Source: Planctomycetaceae bacterium (GTDB lineage Bacteria; Planctomycetota; Planctomycetia; Pirellulales; Thermoguttaceae). From it: a stretch of 64,000 nt of DNA. Under the pieces are notes generated by a model. The model searched no databases. It was not told the DNA's origin and saw only the letters and a list, made by a program, of their open reading frames with translations. The stretch lies in assembly GCA_012719125.1 (NCBI GenBank), contig JAAYAY010000328.1, forward strand, positions 146,356 to 210,355, written 5' to 3'. Of the stretch, positions 56,851-64,000 are shown in pieces. The position numbers and the translations under genes were made by a program. Position 1 is the first letter of the stretch. Every line of letters begins with the position of its first letter.

Positions 56851-57353
56851 GAATGACCCAGTTCTCGCTTATGAACCACATGCCAGGATTTCGAACGGTC
56901 GGTCTTCGGCGATAATCATAGGGACAATCGGCTGAGCGAGCCAGGGATTCTTCTGGGCTGGCGAGGCACCAGGTCTGACCGGGGCCGATCATCCCGTGGA
57001 GAAGCGAGGGGGCGAGACCACGAGTCAGGGCGGAGCCACATGACATGACCGGCTGGCCCAAATGCAGTGCCATGCAGTTCTTTGGAATGACTAGACAGTC
57101 ATTTCGCGAGACGCCCAACAACAGCCAGGGGGGTGGATTGGCCTTGTCGCCCTAGCCCCCAATGGCGGGGCTTGACTATAGGAAATGACTGCTCGGAGAG
57201 AATCAAGATCGCCACATTTCGCCGTTAAAGTCAGCTCATTCTTCCCGAATTGAGCGACATAGAACCGTCGAGTCATGTTTGTCGGACAGTAGGTCTTGAT
57301 AAATGACTTACCGGTCGATAAGATAAATTCTTTCATTCACAGAGGAGTTTTGC
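56851..57353. other. Divergent control region between transporter and TetR gene
   Basis: No gene is seen. It holds three AATGACT motifs: 57086 (within a palindrome), 57184 and 57302. The region should contain the promoters of the SLC13-type gene (leftward) and of the TetR-RND operon (rightward). Confidence 0.5.
57086..57103. promoter_or_regulatory. Candidate TetR-family operator
   Basis: AATGACT and AGTCATT arms flank AGAC, an exact 7-bp-arm palindrome of the size TetR dimers bind. Related AATGACT half-motifs lie at 57184-57190 and 57302-57308, the latter 45 bp before the regulator's start. Autoregulation is inferred. Confidence 0.5.
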
Positions 57354-57983
57354 GTGCCCAGATTGACGGACATTCGGAAACAGGCCCTCGACGAGATGAT
57401 GAAGGAGGCCTTTTTCGAGGCGACGGTCGCAGTCCTGAATGAGCACGGCGTGGAAGGAATGACGATGGACCGCGTGGCCGCGGCGGCGGGCGTGGCCAAA
57501 GGAAGCTTGTATCGTTACTTCCGCGGCAAACGCGACCTGCTGGAATTCGTGTTCACCAAGGTGGTCGACCCGATTTTCCAGGCTTTCGAGGAGTTGGCGG
57601 CCAAACAGCAACCGGCGATCGAGCTTCTCTCGGGGCATCTCGAGGCGTTGCTCGAACATGTTGCCAAGCACGCACGAGTTCACAGGTTGTTGTTTGAGGA
57701 TGATGCTGCACACGGCCTGCTGCAGCCGTCGGAACGGCGTACCTCGGAGGCTGCCGGCCGACAAATGGCGACCGTGTTTCAGCAGGGCATCGAGGAAGGT
57801 GTTTTTCGTCCGCAGGATCCGCTCCTGCTTGCACACATGTACCTGGGTCTTACCAAGGGTGTGCTGCAGAGCCGCCCCCCGCTGGATGAACCTGAACATC
57901 GGAAAGACGTGCACCGTTTGATCATTGGCACATTCTTGAGTGGTATTGCTACGGACAAAGGTCGCGTTGCGTTTGATGGGTGA
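57354..57983 (+). CDS. TetR-family regulator of the RND operon
   Basis: This 209-aa protein starts at a GTG (57354) after AGAGGAG. The N-terminal HTH is typical (MMKEAFFEATVAVLNEHGVE, then MTMDRVAAAAGVAKGSLYRYFRGKRDLLE, residues about 12-65). The rest is the helical ligand-binding domain. It lies 229 bp upstream of the efflux genes in the same direction, so it probably represses them and itself and is relieved by a pump substrate. Confidence 0.92.
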   Translation: MPRLTDIRKQALDEMMKEAFFEATVAVLNEHGVEGMTMDRVAAAAGVAKGSLYRYFRGKRDLLEFVFTKVVDPIFQAFEELAAKQQPAIELLSGHLEALLEHVAKHARVHRLLFEDDAAHGLLQPSERRTSEAAGRQMATVFQQGIEEGVFRPQDPLLLAHMYLGLTKGVLQSRPPLDEPEHRKDVHRLIIGTFLSGIATDKGRVAFDG

Positions 57984-58212
57984 GATTGCAGCTTGGCGAC
58001 CGGGACGACCATCCCGGGGCTATTGGAACTTCGGAAGCAGGAGAGTTTTCGTTCGGAAGCCGGACTGGCCAGAGGACACGTTAGCTGGCGGCGGAGTATT
58101 GACGTGATGAACCTGGCTTCCGTCTCGAGCGTCATTCTCTGCAACTTCAATTGGCGGATGGATTGCGAGTTCTTCCTTCGGTCGATCGGCTTCGAGCATT
58201 TGGAGCATATTG

Positions 58213-59523
58213 ATGAATCGGCGTAAGATCTGGAGACTGTTGACTTTGCTGCTCTTGCTGGCATGTCCTTGTTTGGTCGGCTGCCAGCCGGAGCAGGAGC
58301 GCGGAGCCCCTCCACCGGCGGAAGTGGCCGTGGTAACGGTCGAGCCTCAATCGGTGCTGCTGACGTCGGAGTTGCCCGGGCGGACGGCCGCCTATCTGGT
58401 GGCCGAGATCCGACCCCAGGTGAACGGACTGCTGCAGAAGCGGTTCTTCACCGAGGGCGCCGACGTGAAGAAGGACGAGGTGCTCTACGAGATCGACCCT
58501 GCGCCTTATCAGGCGGCCTGTGACAGTGCGCTTGCCAGCCTCAACTCCGCACAACAAGCGGCGGAGCGGGCGCGAGCCGGGCTGTCTGCGAGCATCGCCG
58601 CTCTCAAGCGCCATGAGGCGGTTCTCAAGCTGGCGACGACTAATCGAGATCGAAACGCGAAGCTGATCAAGACCGATGCCGTCTCCGCCATGGAGTACGA
58701 CCAGTCGGTGGCAGACGTCGCCGTCGCCGAGGCGGGGTTGGAGGTCGGTCGAGCCCAGGTGGAGAGCGATCGGAAGGCCGTGGAGGCGGCCGAGGCCGTG
58801 ATCAAGCAGGCTGAAGCGGCCGTGGAAACCGCCCGCATCAATCTGGGCTATACCAAGATCACCGCTCCCATCAGCGGTCGCATCGGACGATCCGAGGTCA
58901 CCGAAGGCGCCATTGTGACGGCCTATCAGCCGGTAGCTCTGGCCACGATCCAACAATTCGATCCGGTTTACGTGGATGTGGTTCAATCGACGGCTGAACT
59001 GAACCGATTGAAGCGGAGCCTCAACAACGGGTCCCTGAAGGATAACGGAACGGACCAGGTCAAGATCGTCTTGGAGGACCGCACCGTTTATCCGCTGGAG
59101 GGATCGCTCAAGTTTCGCGACGTGACGGTCGACCCGACCACCGGGTCGATCATCCTCCGAATCGTGGTCAAGAATCCGGAAGGGATCCTTCTGCCCGGCA
59201 TGTTCGTCCGTGCAATCATCGACGAGGGCGTCAACGAACGGGCGATGCTCGTTCCCCAGCAGGCGGTATCGCGAGATCCGAAGGGAAATCCCGTCGCCAT
59301 GATTGTGAACGCCAAGGGAGAGGTGGAGCAGCGGGGGCTTTCCACGGATCGCGCCGTGGGCGACAAGTGGCTCGTCTCGTCGGGCCTTGAACCGGGTGAC
59401 CGGGTGATCGTCGAAGGCCTGTTGAAAGCGCGCCCCGGGGCGACCGTCAAGGTTGTCCCGGTTGAGGCCGAGAAAATCAACGATGTACAACCTGCGAATA
59501 CGGCTCAGGCGGCCGCCCACTGA
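58213..59523 (+). CDS. RND efflux periplasmic adaptor lipoprotein
   Basis: This 436-aa AcrA/MexA-type adaptor has a lipoprotein signal (lipobox LVGC, Cys24). The lipoyl halves VAEIRPQVNGLLQKRFFTEG and NLGYTKITAPISGRIGRSEV surround a long coiled-coil hairpin (about 95-205). Beta-barrel and membrane-proximal domains follow. I used the ATG at 58213 (GGAG upstream) rather than an adjacent TTG. It would link the inner-membrane pump to an outer-membrane channel. No channel gene is present nearby. The pump starts 17 bp after its stop. Confidence 0.95.
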   Translation: MNRRKIWRLLTLLLLLACPCLVGCQPEQERGAPPPAEVAVVTVEPQSVLLTSELPGRTAAYLVAEIRPQVNGLLQKRFFTEGADVKKDEVLYEIDPAPYQAACDSALASLNSAQQAAERARAGLSASIAALKRHEAVLKLATTNRDRNAKLIKTDAVSAMEYDQSVADVAVAEAGLEVGRAQVESDRKAVEAAEAVIKQAEAAVETARINLGYTKITAPISGRIGRSEVTEGAIVTAYQPVALATIQQFDPVYVDVVQSTAELNRLKRSLNNGSLKDNGTDQVKIVLEDRTVYPLEGSLKFRDVTVDPTTGSIILRIVVKNPEGILLPGMFVRAIIDEGVNERAMLVPQQAVSRDPKGNPVAMIVNAKGEVEQRGLSTDRAVGDKWLVSSGLEPGDRVIVEGLLKARPGATVKVVPVEAEKINDVQPANTAQAAAH

Positions 59524-59540
59524 ACTGACGGAGTTACGCG

Positions 59541-62500
59541 GTGCTATCGAAATTCTTTCTTGACCGCCCGGTTTTTGCCTGGGTGATCGCCATTATCATG
59601 ATGGTCCTCGGCTGCCTGGCGATCTATACCCTGCCCATCTCCCAGTATCCGCCGATTGCCCCCCCTTCGATCGCCATCGATTGTTTCTATCCGGGGGCCT
59701 CGGCCGAGACGGTGGAAAACAGCGTCACCCAGATCATCGAACAGAAGATGACGGGTTTCGACGACATGCTGTATCTTTCGGGAACGAGCGATTCGGCCGG
59801 TTCGTCCCGCATCGAATTGACCTTCAAGGCGGGAACCGACCCCGACCTGGCCTGGGCCAAGGTGCAGAACAAGCTCCAGTTGGCCATGGCGAGTCTGCCG
59901 GAAGTGGTCCAGCGCGCCGGGGTGATGGTCAGCAAATCCACGCGGAATTACCTGATCATCGTCGGTCTGATCTCCGAAGACGGCAGCATGGACGGCACCG
60001 ACTTGCGCGACTATGCCCAGTCGAACCTCGAAAAGGTGCTGGCCCGCGTCCCGGGGGTCGGCGAGGTCACCAACTTCGGCTCCCAGTACGCCATGCGGGT
60101 CTGGCTCAATCCGGACAAACTCACCGACTACCGCCTGACGATCGAGGATGTGATCCTCGCCCTGCGGGCCTACAACGTGGAGGTTTCCGCGGGTCAGTTC
60201 GGCGGCGCGCCGGCCGTCGAAGGGCAGCGTTTGAACGCTTCGATCGTCGTGCAGAACCTGCTGCAGAGTCCCGACGAGTTCGCCGAGATACCGATTCGCA
60301 CCAATACCGACGGCTCCGTCGTCCGCGTGCGCGACGTGGGACGAACCGAACTGGGAACGGAATCCTACGACATCCAGGGCTTCTATAACGGCAAACCCAA
60401 CGCGGGGCTCGCGATTCGCCAGGCGCCCGGCGCCAACGCATTGGACACCGCCAACGCCGTCAAGAAGAAACTGGAGGAGATGAGCGCCTACTTCCCCCCG
60501 GGCATGAAGGTCGTTTATCCCTACGACACGACCCCCTTCGTGGAAGTGGCCATCGAGGAAGTCGTGAAGACCTTGATCGAGGCGATCGTGCTGGTCTTCC
60601 TGGTGATGTACCTGTTCATGGGGAACATCCGCGCCACTCTGATTCCCACGATCGCCGTGCCGGTCGTTCTTCTGGGCACCTTCGCCGTGCTGGGGCTGTT
60701 CGGTTTCTCGATCAACATGCTGACCATGTTCGCCATGGTGCTGGCCATCGGCCTGCTGGTCGACGACGCCATCGTGGTCGTGGAGAACGTGGAACGAATC
60801 ATGACCGAGGAGGGACTTTCGCCGCGAGAAGCCACGGCCAAGTCGATGGATCAGATCACCAGTGCGCTGATCGGCATCGGCCTGGTGTTGTCGGCGGTGT
60901 TTGGCCCGATGGCCTTCTTCCCCGGTTCGACGGGCGTGATCTATCGCCAGTTCTCCGTCACGATCATTGCGTCGATGATGCTGTCGGTCGTGGTCGCCCT
61001 GATCCTGACTCCCGTGCTCTGCGCGTCGTTTCTCCGGCCGGTGGCCAAAGGGCACGAACCGGCCGAAAACTCCATCTTCTTCCTGCGCCCCTTCTTCCGC
61101 TGGTTCGATCGGATCTTCTTCTGGATTCGCGATCGTTACATAGGATTGGTTGGACACTCCCTCGCGAGAAAATTGCGTTATCTGGTCCTCTACGTTGTGA
61201 TCGTCGCGGGTGTGGGCTACCTGTTTCTGAAGCTCCCGAGCGCCTATCTTCCCGACGAGGACCAGGGAATGCTCCTGTGCCAGGTGCTGATGCCGACCGG
61301 TTCCACACTCGAGCAGACCCAAGCGGTTACCGACCAGGTTTCAAAACACTTCGAGGACAATGAGAAGGAGGCGGTTGCCTCCTGCATGACGGTCTCGGGG
61401 ATCGGTTTTTCCGGCAGGTCGCAGAACAACGCCATGGTGTTCGTCAAGTTGAGGGACTGGAAGGAACGCGACCGACCGGACCTGAAGAGTTCGGCGGTAG
61501 CCGGCCGGGCCATGGGAGCCTTTTCGACGATCCGCAATGCCATGGTCTTTGCCTTCCCGCCTCCGGCCGTGGTCGAGTTGGGCAGTGCGCGGGGCGTAGA
61601 CTTCGAGTTGGTGGACCGCGGCGGCCTGGGGCACAGTGCGTTGATGGCGGCACGCAACGAGTTCCTGAACAAGGCTAGAGAGGACAAGCGGCTGGTGAAC
61701 GTTCGCGCCAACGGCCTGGAAGACGTTCCGCAATACCGCGTCGACGTGAACTGGGAAGAGGCGGGTGCGCAGGGTCTTTCTATCGGTTCGATTCACTCGA
61801 CTCTGGCGGCCGCGTTCGGCAGTTCGTACGTCAACGATTTCATCCAGGGGGGGCGAGTCAAGCGAGTGTACGTCCAGGCCGACGCTCCCTATCGCATGCT
61901 TCCCCAGGACCTGCAGAAGCTGTACGTCCGTAACAATGAGGGGAAGATGGTCCCCTACGCTTCGTTTGCCACGGGGCGTTGGACTCAAAACTCTCCTCGA
62001 CTGGAACGTTTCAACGGATTCCCCGCGATGAACATTTGGGGCGAGCCGGCTCCGGGGAGAAGCTCCGGCGAAGCGATGCGGGCCATGGAAGAAATCGTGG
62101 AGACTCTGCCCGCCGGGATCGGCTACGACTTCACGGGCCTGTCTTACCAGGAACGGATGTCGACCGCCCAGGCGCCGGTTCTGTACGCGTTTTCCGTGCT
62201 GGTGATCTTCCTGTGCGTGGCCGCATTGTACGAGAGCTGGACCATTCCGTTCGTCAACCTCCTCATGTTGCCGCTGGGCGTGTTCGGCGCCTTGGCCGCC
62301 ACGTCCTGGCGGGGACTGTCGAACGACGTCTACTTCCAGATCGGCTTTCTGACGACGCTCGGGCTTTCGACCAAGAACGCCATCCTTATCATCCAGTTCA
62401 TCAAGGAACAGATGCGGCAGGGTGAAGGGCTCGTCGATGCGACCCTGGCGGCGGTGAAGATCCGGTTCCGGCCGGTCATTATGACCTCGCTGGCCTTCTT

Positions 62501-62696
62501 CTTCGGCACCTTGCCGCTGGCCCTCGCCACCGGCGCCGGCGCCGGCGCCATGAATGCCATCGGGACCGCCGTGACGGGCGGAATGCTCTCGGCCACGTTC
62601 ATCGACTTGATCTTCATCCCCTTGTTCTTTGTGCTCGTATCGGCTTTCTTTGGGAGGAAGGAGAAAGAAGCCGTGCCCGTCGAACAACCTGTATGA
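59541..62696 (+). CDS. RND multidrug efflux pump (AcrB/MexB type)
   Basis: This 1051-aa inner-membrane pump (GTG start, GGAG upstream) has the HAE1 layout: FFLDRPVFAWVIAIIMMVLG at the N-terminus, two large periplasmic loops and twelve helices. The proton-relay pair D408/D409 is in LVDDAIVVVENVE, and the partner Lys is in GLSTKNAILIIQF. The length matches AcrB (1049). It should export hydrophobic or amphiphilic compounds with proton influx. It forms an operon with the upstream adaptor and TetR regulator. A run of 8-bp GCTGCAGC repeats follows its stop. Confidence 0.96.
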   Translation: MLSKFFLDRPVFAWVIAIIMMVLGCLAIYTLPISQYPPIAPPSIAIDCFYPGASAETVENSVTQIIEQKMTGFDDMLYLSGTSDSAGSSRIELTFKAGTDPDLAWAKVQNKLQLAMASLPEVVQRAGVMVSKSTRNYLIIVGLISEDGSMDGTDLRDYAQSNLEKVLARVPGVGEVTNFGSQYAMRVWLNPDKLTDYRLTIEDVILALRAYNVEVSAGQFGGAPAVEGQRLNASIVVQNLLQSPDEFAEIPIRTNTDGSVVRVRDVGRTELGTESYDIQGFYNGKPNAGLAIRQAPGANALDTANAVKKKLEEMSAYFPPGMKVVYPYDTTPFVEVAIEEVVKTLIEAIVLVFLVMYLFMGNIRATLIPTIAVPVVLLGTFAVLGLFGFSINMLTMFAMVLAIGLLVDDAIVVVENVERIMTEEGLSPREATAKSMDQITSALIGIGLVLSAVFGPMAFFPGSTGVIYRQFSVTIIASMMLSVVVALILTPVLCASFLRPVAKGHEPAENSIFFLRPFFRWFDRIFFWIRDRYIGLVGHSLARKLRYLVLYVVIVAGVGYLFLKLPSAYLPDEDQGMLLCQVLMPTGSTLEQTQAVTDQVSKHFEDNEKEAVASCMTVSGIGFSGRSQNNAMVFVKLRDWKERDRPDLKSSAVAGRAMGAFSTIRNAMVFAFPPPAVVELGSARGVDFELVDRGGLGHSALMAARNEFLNKAREDKRLVNVRANGLEDVPQYRVDVNWEEAGAQGLSIGSIHSTLAAAFGSSYVNDFIQGGRVKRVYVQADAPYRMLPQDLQKLYVRNNEGKMVPYASFATGRWTQNSPRLERFNGFPAMNIWGEPAPGRSSGEAMRAMEEIVETLPAGIGYDFTGLSYQERMSTAQAPVLYAFSVLVIFLCVAALYESWTIPFVNLLMLPLGVFGALAATSWRGLSNDVYFQIGFLTTLGLSTKNAILIIQFIKEQMRQGEGLVDATLAAVKIRFRPVIMTSLAFFFGTLPLALATGAGAGAMNAIGTAVTGGMLSATFIDLIFIPLFFVLVSAFFGRKEKEAVPVEQPV

Positions 62697-62702
62697 ACCG
62701 TC

Positions 62703-62725
62703 GGCGCTGCAGCGCTGCAGCGCTG
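62703..62725. repeat. Tandem GCTGCAGC palindromic repeat
   Basis: The palindromic unit GCTGCAGC occurs twice in tandem with partial copies on both sides, within 23 bp just after the RND pump stop. It may be a hairpin end signal or a slippage-prone microrepeat. Confidence 0.5.
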
Positions 62726-62764
62726 TGAACGGTTTCGATTGCCGCATGAAACAGGGGGCCTTTC

Positions 62765-63565
62765 ATGAACGAGCCGTCTTCCGACGACGTCTTGCGAAGA
62801 ACCCGGTTCTTTGAAGAGGAGAGCTACGGCGAGGTCGCCGTCTTGAGATTCGGCCTTCATATTCCCGAACGTGTGACCGACCTCGACGAAGCCGGCCGCC
62901 TATGGGAGTTCCTGGCCGGCCGGCGGGGCGATCCCAAGAAGGTCATCCTGATCGTCAACGCGCCCGGAAGTCTCTCGCCGGCCGGCATCGACGAGTTCTG
63001 GGACCACATCCACTCCGATCACAGCAGGACGGGTTCGGCGTCGGCCGAGACCTTGGACCTTCTTCGTCTTGCTCGGGAGGAGAATGCCCTGAAGCACTTC
63101 GTCGAAATCGTTCGCAAGACCGACAGTTTCGTCATTTCGGCGATCCAGGGGGAATGCGACTTCTGTTTCCTGGGCACCTCGCTCGCCTGCGACTATCGAA
63201 TCGCCGCCCACGACACCGTCTTCGTCAATCGCCTGTTCGAATCGGAGACAACCGCGGGCGTGCTTCCCTGGTTTCTGTCCCGATTTCTGGGCCATGCCGA
63301 GGCCGCCGATATTCTGCTCGAAGGCCGATCGTTGACTGCCGGCGAGGCCTACCAGCTCAAGCTGGTGAACCAGCTCGCTCTTCCCGCCAATCTCGAGGAG
63401 ACGGCCCTGGAAACCGCTCGGCGATTCGCGGGCGTTCCTGCCGCGGCGCTGCGTGCTCTGAAGAGAAGCCTCGTCGCCTCCGTCGAGAACATGGGCGTCT
63501 ACCTCGACCAGATCGGCACGGGCTTCCAGCACGTCAAGGGGCCTCCCGCCACCGGTACGTGGTAA
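62765..63565 (+). CDS. Crotonase-fold (enoyl-CoA hydratase-like) protein
   Basis: This 266-aa protein has the crotonase layout: VILIVNAPGSLSPAGIDEFW, then SFVISAIQGECDFCFLGTSL plus ACDYRIAAHDTVF (the usual oxyanion-hole glycine region), then the helix AEAADILLEGRSLTAGEAYQ and LKLVNQLALPA. The loop that normally carries catalytic acids in hydratases is altered, so the reaction is uncertain. It follows the RND pump by 68 bp and may be in the same operon. Its stop codon touches the left arm of the nested palindrome at 63565. Confidence 0.8.
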   Translation: MNEPSSDDVLRRTRFFEEESYGEVAVLRFGLHIPERVTDLDEAGRLWEFLAGRRGDPKKVILIVNAPGSLSPAGIDEFWDHIHSDHSRTGSASAETLDLLRLAREENALKHFVEIVRKTDSFVISAIQGECDFCFLGTSLACDYRIAAHDTVFVNRLFESETTAGVLPWFLSRFLGHAEAADILLEGRSLTAGEAYQLKLVNQLALPANLEETALETARRFAGVPAAALRALKRSLVASVENMGVYLDQIGTGFQHVKGPPATGTW

Positions 63566-63876
63566 GGCAGGCGGACGAAAAAAATCTACCAGTTAGACGC
63601 TCTAGGATAGGAAGAAGGCGTGGACATGTGGAGCAGAATCGCGCCTAGCGTGGGCAGCGTACTTGCCGCTCCGCATGTCCACGCCTTTTTCCTATCCTAC
63701 GCTTGCGGACAATGCACCCCCACAGACACAGGGAAAAGGAGCTGAACGGTCGATGAGAGTGCGAAACAATGAACCACCACCGGTGATGCTTGCTGCTGCT
63801 TGAAGTTTCGCACTCTCATCGACCGTCCAGCCCCTTTTGTGCGTCTAACTGGTAGATTTTTTTCGTCCGCCTGCCT
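63565..63876. repeat. Nested three-palindrome element (three-way junction)
   Basis: The outer arms 63565-63600 and 63841-63876 are a perfect 36-bp inverted repeat. Inside are two more inverted repeats: 63603-63634 with 63668-63699 (32 bp, two mismatches) and 63734-63767 with 63805-63838 (34 bp, two mismatches). Junctions are 2 nt, 34 nt and 2 nt, so one strand would fold into a compact three-armed structure of 312 nt. No coding frame in it is convincing. It could be a MITE-like element, a structured RNA or stacked terminators. Confidence 0.85.
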
Positions 63877-64000
63877 AAGTTCAAGTTTCGCACATTTTGA
63901 GAGGTAAGTTGACGTCAAAATGATGTCGGCCTCCGTGCCTGAATCGGCTACCTTATTGGGTACTTTCATCCGAAGGACAGCCAAACGGCAAGGAGGCCGA

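Noticed and set aside
59544..61322. 592-codon minus-strand frame opposite the RND pump
   Set aside because: Rich in H, D, Q, G and R as expected from antisense of GC-rich coding DNA; the plus strand encodes a full AcrB-type pump.
63697..63984. 95-codon minus-strand frame over the nested palindrome
   Set aside because: It is made of the inverted repeats, has no start signal and no family resemblance.

Overview
The window looks like a chromosomal segment from a GC-rich planctomycete, probably Pirellulales-like. The signs are a giant surface protein with the LEPR-xLL-type N-terminal motif, a BBP7-type outer-membrane barrel, a TIGR03032-like protein, zinc-ribbon proteins, frequent GTG/TTG starts, and short palindromic repeats of a kind common in planctomycete intergenic regions. 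Family names come from reading motifs; no database search was possible.

Layout. 1-2904: a truncated thioredoxin-like secreted protein (minus), then rho behind a near-consensus promoter and a 410-nt leader, then tRNA-Ser(GGA). 2884-8648: a 5.7-kb integrative element in the tRNA-Ser 3' end, bounded by 23-bp direct repeats. It carries a tyrosine integrase, a Cro/CI-type regulator, a DUF3987 NTPase, an AlpA-like HTH protein and small unknowns. The attachment core lies inside the integrase reading frame, and the original 61-residue integrase C-terminus is found, in frame, at the other end of the element. 8649-18069: an accessory zone with two integrase relics, a lipoprotein, a membrane zinc-ribbon protein and a type I restriction-modification operon. 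In that operon hsdS is intact, hsdM and hsdR have each lost their core in frame, hsdR also has a frameshift, and two unknown genes are interposed.

18070-25598: a zinc-ribbon protein, a 1141-aa FAAL-ACP-PLP synthase fusion (probably making a lipid amino-ketone), a small conserved protein and a BBP7-type barrel. 25599-48522 (minus): a 7215-aa secreted repeat protein with about 55 D-x-D-G-D-F-type repeats, Big-like domains, two P-type domains and a complete embedded trypsin-like triad, preceded by a TIGR03032-like gene. 49522-57000: a TraB/GumN-like protein, a membrane protein, a lipase-like lipoprotein, csrA and an SLC13/RCK_C transporter. 57354-63565: a TetR regulator, an RND efflux pair (periplasmic adaptor and inner-membrane pump; no outer-membrane channel gene is seen) and a crotonase-fold protein. 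63565-63876: a nested three-palindrome element that would fold as a three-way junction.

The most unusual items are the integrase whose C-terminus is exchanged by integration, the paired in-frame core deletions in hsdM and hsdR, the FAAL-ACP-PLP fusion, the giant protease-bearing surface protein and the nested palindrome.
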